Shown here: positions 6,050 through 11,990 of the stretch, one piece after another
Position numbering within the stretch: position 1 is the stretch's first letter
Layout: each line of letters opens with the position of its first letter
DNA from: CAYWBI01 sp964456445
GTDB taxonomy: Bacteria > Calditrichota > Calditrichia > Calditrichales > J004
Direction: 5' to 3'
DNA length: 11,990 nt
Assembly: GCA_964456445.1 (NCBI GenBank)
Contig: CAYWBI010000116.1
Location: forward strand, 1-11,990
Position numbers and translations under genes: made by a program
Notes under the pieces: model-generated
The model's database searches: none
The model's input: only the letters and a program-made list of their open reading frames with translations
Told to the model about the DNA's origin: nothing

Positions 6050-6952
6050 TTGCTCGGAAAGATTAAATCCAGCTTGTCAAAGACCCGCAGTGGCGTTTTT
6101 TCCAAAATAAACAGATTGATGACAGGCAAGCGTATCATTGACGATGATCTGCTCGATGAATTGGAAGAGATATTGATACGTGGCGATGTGGGCATTGATT
6201 CCGCCACAGAAATTATCGAGAATATCCGCAAACGGGTTAAAAGAGAAAAGTACCAAACAGCGGACGAACTGGATACACTTATAATTGATGAGATAAAAGA
6301 ACTGCTTACCTTTGACCCGGTAATATATCCGGATAACAAATTGATTGTGCTGCTGATGGTTGGCGTCAATGGCACGGGTAAAACAACTTCAACGGCCAAG
6401 CTTGCAGGATATTTTAAAAGAAAAGGTAAAAAGGTAATGCTCGCCGCAGCCGATACCTTTCGGGCAGCGGCTATCGAACAGTTGGAAACCTGGGGCAAAC
6501 GACTGGATATTCGTGTTGTAAAGCATCAGGCCAATTCCGATCCGGCAGCAGTGGTTTATGACGCATGCAGTGCGGCTAAAGCACAAAATATGGATGTTTT
6601 AATAATCGATACGGCGGGCAGGCTGCATAACAAAGTAAACCTGATGAAGGAATTGGATAAAATTCACCGGGTTATCCAAAATCAAATCGAAAACGGACCT
6701 CATGAAACCATTTTGGTTTTGGATGCAGGCAATGGCCAAAATGCAATAAATCAGGCACGTGAGTTTATAAAAGTTGCCAACGTGGATTCAATATTTCTTA
6801 CTAAATTAGACGGCACGGCCAAGGGAGGCGTTGTTATAGGCATTAAACGTGCGTTAAATATCCCCGTGCGTTATATTGGAGTTGGTGAACAAATTGATGA
6901 TATTGAAATGTTCAACCCCGAAGAGTTCGTGAAAGGATTGTTTGATAAATAG
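6050..6952 (+). CDS. ftsY: Signal recognition particle receptor FtsY
   Basis: FtsY is the SRP receptor GTPase; it pairs with Ffh and delivers ribosomes making membrane or secreted proteins to SecYEG. The 300-residue product is essentially the NG core: an N domain of helices (about 1-90), then the G domain. The G domain has P-loop GVNGTGKT (105-112), the ADTFRAAAIEQL insertion-box motif, DTAGR (187-191), TKLDGTAKGG starting at 251, and the closing GVGEQIDDIEMFNPEEF. The long acidic A domain of E. coli FtsY is absent; membrane contact would rest on the basic N-terminus (MLGKIKSSLSK), as in other short FtsYs. The start codon is TTG, fixed by a good AAGGGAG at 6037-6043 and by the family N-terminus. 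It begins one base after the UbiA stop and ends directly against rimO. Confidence 0.96.
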   Translation: MLGKIKSSLSKTRSGVFSKINRLMTGKRIIDDDLLDELEEILIRGDVGIDSATEIIENIRKRVKREKYQTADELDTLIIDEIKELLTFDPVIYPDNKLIVLLMVGVNGTGKTTSTAKLAGYFKRKGKKVMLAAADTFRAAAIEQLETWGKRLDIRVVKHQANSDPAAVVYDACSAAKAQNMDVLIIDTAGRLHNKVNLMKELDKIHRVIQNQIENGPHETILVLDAGNGQNAINQAREFIKVANVDSIFLTKLDGTAKGGVVIGIKRALNIPVRYIGVGEQIDDIEMFNPEEFVKGLFDK

Positions 6953-8254
6953 ATGAAAAAAGTACATATCACTACATTAGGCTGTTCCAAAAATTTGGTC
7001 GATTCAGAAGTGCTCACCGGGCAACTGGAAGCACATGAATTTGAAATGGTAGATGAACCGGCTGATTCGGATCTGATCATAGTAAATACGTGCGGCTTTA
7101 TCCAAAGTGCCAAGGAAGAATCTTTACAGGCCATATTCGAGGCCATCAAACTTAAAGAAGACGATCCCGCTAAAAAAGTTTTTGTAACCGGCTGTTTATC
7201 CGAACGCTATAAACCGTATATTGAAAAAGAAATACCCGAGGTTGATGCAATTTTTGGTACAGAGGCCTATAAAGAAATTCTGGGCGCTCTCGGGAAAAAA
7301 CATGCCGCCAATGATAATTTGCACCGTATGCGCAAGGTTACCACACCACGCCATTTTGCGTATCTTAAGATTTCCGAAGGGTGTAACCATACATGTGCCT
7401 TTTGTGCAATACCGGGGATTCGTGGAAGGCTCAGGAGCCGAACCATTGAAAGCCTTGTGGGGGAGGCAATAAAACTGGCCGCCAACGGCGCAAAAGAACT
7501 GATACTTATTTCTCAGGATACATCCTCTTACGGAAAGGATATATATAACAAACAAAATATAGTTGATTTACTTAAAGCGCTTGCAGAGATTGATGGTATC
7601 GAATGGATACGGGTCCTGTATTGGTACCCGACAAACTTTCCTTTCGAAGTGATACAACTTATGAAAGACAATCCTAAAATTTTACCTTATATCGATATGC
7701 CGATTCAGCATGTAAGCGACCGTATGTTACAACTCATGCGCCGGGGCGAACGAAAGGAAACGATTTATAAAATATTCAATAGGATTCGTGCTGAGATTCC
7801 ACATATTACCCTGCGTACAACCTTAATTGTCGGGCATCCCGGTGAAACAAACGATGACTTTAGTGAACTGCTCTCTTTTATAAATGAATTTCAATTTGAC
7901 AGAATGGGCAGTTTTTTATATTCTGATGAAGAAAATACGCCGGCGTACCTACTCCACAATAAGGTTGATGTGGAAGTTGCCAGGCAGCGTCAGGATGAGT
8001 TGATGTCTGTTCAACGCGATGTATCCAGTAATAAAAATGCACAATTGATAGGAAGTGTTCAGCGTGTATTGCTGGATGAATATGATATCCACACCGCCAC
8101 TTATATTGGGCGGACTTATCGGGATGCCCCGGAAATTGATAATGAAATAATCATCACCGTTGATAAAGAATATTCTTTTAGACCAGGTGATTTTGCGGAT
8201 GTAGAAATTATTGATAATGGAGAATATGAACTTTTTGGACGTTTTGTCGGGTAA
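6953..8254 (+). CDS. rimO: Ribosomal protein S12 methylthiotransferase RimO
   Basis: RimO is a radical-SAM enzyme that adds a methylthio group to an aspartate of ribosomal protein S12. The 433-residue product has the expected three parts. The N-terminal methylthiotransferase domain has cluster cysteines Cys11 (LGCSKNLVDSE), Cys47 (NTCGF) and Cys81 (TGCLSERY). The radical-SAM domain has Cys144-x3-Cys148-x2-Cys151 (CNHTCAFC) followed by IPGIRGRLRSR. A C-terminal TRAM domain occupies roughly the last 65 residues. The LGCSKNLVDSE start favours RimO over its tRNA-modifying paralogue MiaB, although these are close relatives. Its ATG follows the ftsY stop with no gap, so the two are probably co-translated. 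Confidence 0.95.
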   Translation: MKKVHITTLGCSKNLVDSEVLTGQLEAHEFEMVDEPADSDLIIVNTCGFIQSAKEESLQAIFEAIKLKEDDPAKKVFVTGCLSERYKPYIEKEIPEVDAIFGTEAYKEILGALGKKHAANDNLHRMRKVTTPRHFAYLKISEGCNHTCAFCAIPGIRGRLRSRTIESLVGEAIKLAANGAKELILISQDTSSYGKDIYNKQNIVDLLKALAEIDGIEWIRVLYWYPTNFPFEVIQLMKDNPKILPYIDMPIQHVSDRMLQLMRRGERKETIYKIFNRIRAEIPHITLRTTLIVGHPGETNDDFSELLSFINEFQFDRMGSFLYSDEENTPAYLLHNKVDVEVARQRQDELMSVQRDVSSNKNAQLIGSVQRVLLDEYDIHTATYIGRTYRDAPEIDNEIIITVDKEYSFRPGDFADVEIIDNGEYELFGRFVG

Positions 8255-8277
8255 AAGTTAAACTGAAAGAGGCAACC

Positions 8278-9567
8278 ATGTATAAAATAAAAATATCGTT
8301 TATTTCCATTCTTCTGCTTATAACGTTCAATGCCACATCTTCTTTTGCCCAGTATTTTGAAGAAAACCATCTTAGCGGGGTTGGCATCCCATATTTCGAA
8401 GTTGCCCTGGAACGTCAATTTACCGAAAAGCCGGGTCAGCAAAGGGTGCTTATCCTTGGCAGTATATTAAACGATGATCTTACTTTTGTAAAGTCCGATA
8501 CAAATGGATATGATGCGGAAATTGAGTGGATCATTGCCATTTATGATAATGACGAAAAACTTATTTTTTCACGCACGTCATCAGAAAAATACCATGTGGC
8601 GGAATTTGTAAAAACCAATAGCCGGACCGACAAACGGATAATCAAAAATCAAATTCTACTAAACACGGGTGAATATAAATTTTTAATCCGAACAATTGAT
8701 TTAAATTCCAAGAAGTCCTCACAGCGCAAAATAAAAGTCAGTATCTCCGATTATCAGAATAAGGATGTTGCCATAAGCGATTTGATGCTTTTAAACAATA
8801 TAAGCATTGATTCGTCCGGTTGGTTAAGCGATTTTGAACCTGTTTTTGTGGAAAACTTTACCGACCGGCAAGGGGTCTTTTATATTTATTTTGATGTTTA
8901 TTCAAAGCTACCGAACAAAAACGTCCTGGTAAAATACGAGTTTGTGACGAGTAAAAATAAGGTGGATTTTGATTCAACGCTTCAAGACACCATCTCCGGG
9001 AAAATAAAATCAATCTTGATAAAAATACATAAAAATCTGTTTAAGGCAAGTCGATATAAGCTAAAAATTTCCGTAAATGTCGGCGGCGAGGAAATTAAAA
9101 AGGAAAAAAAATTAACTTTTTTCTGGAAGACCGTGCCCAGTACATCGGAAGACATACATACCGCTCTTCTCGAAATGAAATATATCTTGTCCTCGGATTC
9201 AATGAGTGCGTATATCGATAGCGATCTGAAAGAGCAAAAGGCCTTTTTTAAAAGGTTCTGGCGAGCCAGGGACCCCAATCCCGATACAAAAAAAAATGAA
9301 TTGATGGATGAGTATTTTAAGCGTATCAACTATGCCAACCAACATTATTCAAGTTTTTCTTCCCCAGGGTGGATAAGCGACCGCGGCCGGATACTTGTTA
9401 AATTTGGGCCTCCGGATGATGTGGAGCGTCACCCATTCGAACTGGATACACGCGCTTATATTATATGGAGATATTATAGCTTAAAGAAAACATTCGTATT
9501 TGAAGACTATTCAGGTTTTGGTGACTATCGCTTGAACCCCAATTATACAAATATTGAATATGAGTAA
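8278..9567 (+). CDS. Secreted GWxTD-domain protein
   Basis: The 429-residue product begins with a clear signal peptide (hydrophobic 7-18, likely cleavage after SSFA near residue 24) and is probably periplasmic or outer-membrane associated. The middle part (about 60-310) is rich in beta-strand-like alternation, with no enzyme motif I recognise. The C-terminal part matches the GWxTD domain: F-W-x-x-RDPNP-x-T (about 326-335), then G364-W-I-S-D368 followed by RGRILVKFGPPDDVERHP, a Tyr-rich IIWRYYS, and a final FEDYSGFGDYRL. The namesake Thr is Ser here. This domain is found mainly in FCB-type bacteria and deep relatives and has no settled function. A ribosome binding site (AGAGG) lies 6 nt before the ATG, 23 nt after rimO, so the gene may close the operon. 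Confidence 0.85.
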   Translation: MYKIKISFISILLLITFNATSSFAQYFEENHLSGVGIPYFEVALERQFTEKPGQQRVLILGSILNDDLTFVKSDTNGYDAEIEWIIAIYDNDEKLIFSRTSSEKYHVAEFVKTNSRTDKRIIKNQILLNTGEYKFLIRTIDLNSKKSSQRKIKVSISDYQNKDVAISDLMLLNNISIDSSGWLSDFEPVFVENFTDRQGVFYIYFDVYSKLPNKNVLVKYEFVTSKNKVDFDSTLQDTISGKIKSILIKIHKNLFKASRYKLKISVNVGGEEIKKEKKLTFFWKTVPSTSEDIHTALLEMKYILSSDSMSAYIDSDLKEQKAFFKRFWRARDPNPDTKKNELMDEYFKRINYANQHYSSFSSPGWISDRGRILVKFGPPDDVERHPFELDTRAYIIWRYYSLKKTFVFEDYSGFGDYRLNPNYTNIEYE

Positions 9568-9635
9568 TGGTATCACTTACGATTTTCATCGATGTGTGTG
9601 CATCCTAAATTAATTCAAGTAAAATATTTATTATC

Positions 9636-9652
9636 TGTGACCCGTATGTGAC
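9636..9652. promoter_or_regulatory. TGTGAC direct repeat, candidate operator of the two-component operon
   Basis: TGTGAC occurs at 9636-9641 and again at 9647-9652, a period of exactly 11 bp. It lies 44 nt upstream of the response regulator start. OmpR/PhoB-type regulators bind direct repeats with this spacing. On the minus strand the block reads CTGTCAC followed 11 bp later by GGGTCAC, resembling a Pho-box half pattern. Only two units are evident and no promoter was placed firmly, so this is an inference. Confidence 0.4.
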
Positions 9653-9695
9653 AGTCGGATCTTATTCTGGTACTTTAAAAATAAAAGAGGATAAT

Positions 9696-10412
9696 ATGGA
9701 AAAGAAAGTTTTAATAATCGAAGATGACCCGGACATTGCGGATTTGCTGGAGTTGCATCTTAAAGATTTACAATTAAGTCTCGACAGAGCTGTTGATGGT
9801 GAGAATGGATTGCAAAAGGCTTTGGAGAATGACTATGAACTGGTCATTTTAGATTGGATGTTGCCTAAATTGAATGGACTTGATGTCTGTAAAAAAATCA
9901 GACAGGAAAAAAAGAGCTTGCCCATTCTTATGCTAACGGCAAAATCAGAAGAATTTGACAAGGTCTTGGGGCTTGAACTTGGTGCTGATGATTTTATGAC
10001 CAAACCATTTAGCATCCGTGAACTGATCGCAAGGATAAAGGCAATTATCCGAAGGGTAAATGCAGTTATTGAAGATCAAACATCCAGCGATGTCAGTGAG
10101 CTTTCCTTTGGCGATCTGAATGTAAATCTGGAAAAACGTAGGGTTTTGCTTGATGGAAAAAACATTGAACTGACAGCTAAAGAATTTGATCTGCTGGCAT
10201 TGTTCGCCGCCAATCCTGGTAAAGCATATACAAGGGAAAATCTTCTTAACATTGTCTGGGGATATCAGTTTACAGGCTATGAACATACCGTTAATTCACA
10301 TATAAACCGTTTACGTGCCAAAATAGAAAAAGACCCCTCACAACCCAAATTTATCCGTACAGTTTGGGGCGTGGGCTATAAGTTTGCCGATTACGAGGAC
10401 TTTGAAGAATGA
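9696..10412 (+). CDS. OmpR/PhoB-family response regulator
   Basis: This is a DNA-binding response regulator that its partner kinase would phosphorylate. From the ATG at 9696 it has 238 residues. The receiver domain (about 3-118) has acidic Asp10 and Asp11, phospho-acceptor Asp53 (VILDWMLP), Thr81 and Lys103 (TKPF), all the residues needed for phosphorylation. The C-terminal winged helix (about 135-233) has the ELTAKEFDLLALFAANPG and RTVWGVGYKF blocks of the OmpR/PhoB class. A GTG 48 nt upstream is in frame, but 9696 is preferred because it has AGAGG 5 nt upstream and gives the standard MEKKVLIIEDD start. The stop overlaps the kinase start (ATGA), so the two are translationally coupled. The target genes are unknown. 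Confidence 0.94.
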   Translation: MEKKVLIIEDDPDIADLLELHLKDLQLSLDRAVDGENGLQKALENDYELVILDWMLPKLNGLDVCKKIRQEKKSLPILMLTAKSEEFDKVLGLELGADDFMTKPFSIRELIARIKAIIRRVNAVIEDQTSSDVSELSFGDLNVNLEKRRVLLDGKNIELTAKEFDLLALFAANPGKAYTRENLLNIVWGYQFTGYEHTVNSHINRLRAKIEKDPSQPKFIRTVWGVGYKFADYEDFEE

Positions 10413-11944
10413 AACAGTTCTTTCGGACTTTTTTTGGAAAAATTTCATTAATATTTTTTGTATTATTGATTTTGTTGGGAGGCGTCCAAACTTTTATATC
10501 GATTAACTCATCGATGAACTTTGTTTGTGAAACCGATCAAACACTAAACAGAAACCTGGCACGAAACTTAGCTGTAAAGTTTGAACCTTTTGTAAAGGAC
10601 AGTATCAATTTTGCCGGGGTGGAACCCATCATTCAGGAACTGATGTTAATGAATCCAAGGGTTGAAATATATTTACTCGATCCTTCGGGCAATTTGGCGG
10701 CCTATTTCTCGGACCCGGTAAAAATCAAAAGAAAACACATCAACCTACGACCGATAAAAAAATTTATAAATCCTGGCCTGAATGCCCGATATCCGATTAT
10801 GGGCGATGATCCAAAATCATTAAAAAAAGAAAAGGTGTTTTCTGCCGCTTCTTTGGACATGGGTTCAAAGGGCAAGGGATATATTTATATCATCCTTGGC
10901 AGTGAGATTTATGATAATGCAATAAACGGCGTCGGCGGAAGTTATATTTTAAGTACAACGGCCCTTACTTTTGGAATCATTTTATTTTTTGGTGGGATTT
11001 TAGGCTCTATTTTATTTTTCAATTTAACCAAGCGCCTCAGAAAGATGACGGTTGCCGTCAAGGAATTCGAAAAGGGCAATTATGGTGAGCGTATCGAAGT
11101 AAAATCGTCTGATGAGGTAGGGCAGTTGACCTTTGCTTTTAACCATATGGCTGATACGATTACCGGGAATATCGAGGAACTCAAACAAAATGATATCCTC
11201 CGTCGTGAACTCATTTCTAACATTTCGCATGATTTACGGAGCCCACTGGCCTCAATTCAGGGCTATATCGAAACAATACTAATGCGCGACGATAAACTTT
11301 CGATCGATGAACGAAAGCATTTTCTAGAAATTATATTGCGTGGGGTTATCAATCTTAATAATCTGGTTAATGAACTTTTTGAATTATCCAAGCTTGATGC
11401 ATCTCAGTCAAAAGTAAATTTGGAACCCTTTGGCATTGCCGAGCTTGTTCAGGATATAGTCCTGAAATTTCAGCCACAGGCTGAGGATAAAAAAATCAAT
11501 CTTATCACAAAAATGCCAAAGAATGTACCGCTTGTTTTAGGTGACATTGCCATGATCGATCGTGTTATATCCAATTTAATCGATAATGCTTTGCGCTACA
11601 CTCAGGAGAATGGAAAAGTTGTCATTGATATGAAACTGGAAAAAGATGAGCTATGTATAAATATCCAGGACAACGGCAATGGCATTCCGGCAAAAGATTT
11701 AGAACATATCTTTGACCGTTTTTACCGGGTAGAAAAGAGCCGCTCAAAAAATTTAGGTGGTTCCGGGTTGGGGCTGGCCATAGTAAAAAAAATCGTAGAG
11801 GCACATCATAGCAAAATCAATGTAACCAGTGAGCTGAATAAAGGAACACAGTTTTCTTTTACCTTAAAACTATACCAAAATGAACCGGCCCCAATCTTAA
11901 ATAAATCGACAATCTATTCGACAAAACAGAAGCAAGATAATTAG
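10409..11944 (+). CDS. Membrane sensor histidine kinase
   Basis: This 511-residue kinase is the partner of the overlapping response regulator. It has a first membrane segment (about 9-30), an extracytoplasmic sensor region (about 31-178) and a second membrane segment (about 179-205). A HAMP domain follows (about 200-255), then a HisKA domain with phospho-acceptor His274 (NISHDLRSPLASIQGY). The ATPase domain has its N box (ISNLIDNALRYT), G1 (DNGNGIP), F box (FDRFYRVEKS) and G2 (GGSGLGLAIVKKI). All catalytic motifs look intact. The sensor region, with VEIYLLDPSGNLAAYF in it, has the look of a PAS/Cache-like fold, but the ligand is unknown. A 20-25-residue polar tail follows the ATPase domain. 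It overlaps the upstream stop by 4 nt and is probably a strictly stoichiometric pair. Confidence 0.94.
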   Translation: MKQFFRTFFGKISLIFFVLLILLGGVQTFISINSSMNFVCETDQTLNRNLARNLAVKFEPFVKDSINFAGVEPIIQELMLMNPRVEIYLLDPSGNLAAYFSDPVKIKRKHINLRPIKKFINPGLNARYPIMGDDPKSLKKEKVFSAASLDMGSKGKGYIYIILGSEIYDNAINGVGGSYILSTTALTFGIILFFGGILGSILFFNLTKRLRKMTVAVKEFEKGNYGERIEVKSSDEVGQLTFAFNHMADTITGNIEELKQNDILRRELISNISHDLRSPLASIQGYIETILMRDDKLSIDERKHFLEIILRGVINLNNLVNELFELSKLDASQSKVNLEPFGIAELVQDIVLKFQPQAEDKKINLITKMPKNVPLVLGDIAMIDRVISNLIDNALRYTQENGKVVIDMKLEKDELCINIQDNGNGIPAKDLEHIFDRFYRVEKSRSKNLGGSGLGLAIVKKIVEAHHSKINVTSELNKGTQFSFTLKLYQNEPAPILNKSTIYSTKQKQDN

Positions 11945-11990
11945 TGTCTGTCCATAAAGTCTGATGCCTTATAGATAAAGGGGTTGATGG
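11945..11990. other. Short unassigned tail of the window
   Basis: These 46 bases after the kinase stop contain no gene, hairpin with T-run, or clear regulatory motif. They start with TGTCTGTCCATAAAGTC, which has the general look of an insertion-sequence terminus, but no partner end is present in the window, so nothing can be asserted. Confidence 0.3.

Noticed and set aside
5986..6498. 170-codon minus-strand open frame opposite ftsY
   Set aside because: It is Ser/Ile-rich low-complexity translation antisense to the conserved FtsY frame, including its P-loop, with no support from context.
9581..9604. GATG...CATC small hairpin after the GWxTD gene as a terminator
   Set aside because: The stem is only 4 bp and is not followed by a T-run, so it does not qualify as an intrinsic terminator.
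9648..9695. Upstream GTG start for the response regulator
   Set aside because: It would add 16 residues not typical of receiver domains and overlaps the TGTGAC repeat. The ATG at 9696 has a proper ribosome binding site and the standard N-terminus.

Overview
The window is ordinary chromosomal DNA of a bacterium with moderate-to-low GC content. Several genes point to the Fibrobacterota-Chlorobiota-Bacteroidota (FCB) side of the tree, possibly a Calditrichota-, Ignavibacteria- or Marinimicrobia-like lineage. The pointers are a secreted GWxTD-domain protein, a DUF5683 membrane protein, a short FtsY without its acidic domain, and stand-alone dnaA beside a candidate origin. This placement is an inference from family distribution, not a measured phylogeny.

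Layout. Positions 1-78 may hold the last 25 codons of an unidentified plus-strand gene. Positions 79-190 are AT-rich and carry several short repeats with the same 7-nt period. dnaA lies on the minus strand (189-1589). The 539-nt region between dnaA and ridA (1590-2128) is the most informative non-coding stretch. It has several DnaA-box matches, a block of about 53 nt with very low GC, and several palindromes, and it sits where gene direction diverges. It is a good candidate chromosomal origin (oriC).

To the right of the origin every recognised gene is on the plus strand. A tightly packed run reads ridA (deaminase of reactive enamines/imines), a DUF5683 membrane protein with an internal 100-residue duplication, a YfiM/DUF2279-like small protein, purF (first committed step of purine synthesis), a UbiA-family prenyltransferase, ftsY (SRP receptor, TTG start), rimO (ribosomal protein S12 methylthiotransferase) and a secreted GWxTD-domain protein. 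Gaps are mostly -1 to 23 nt, so several of these are probably co-transcribed. A 70-nt gap with a hairpin precedes purF. After a 128-nt gap comes an OmpR/PhoB-type response regulator and, overlapping it by 4 nt, a membrane sensor histidine kinase: a self-contained two-component operon. A direct repeat with 11-bp spacing just upstream could be its own operator.

The set is a mixture of housekeeping functions (replication initiation, purine synthesis, protein targeting, ribosome modification) with envelope proteins. I see no CRISPR array, tRNA, rRNA, prophage or complete insertion sequence, and no clearly new defence or metabolic system. The features most worth a second look are the origin architecture, the 7-nt-period repeats beside dnaA, the duplicated DUF5683 protein and the candidate operator of the two-component system.
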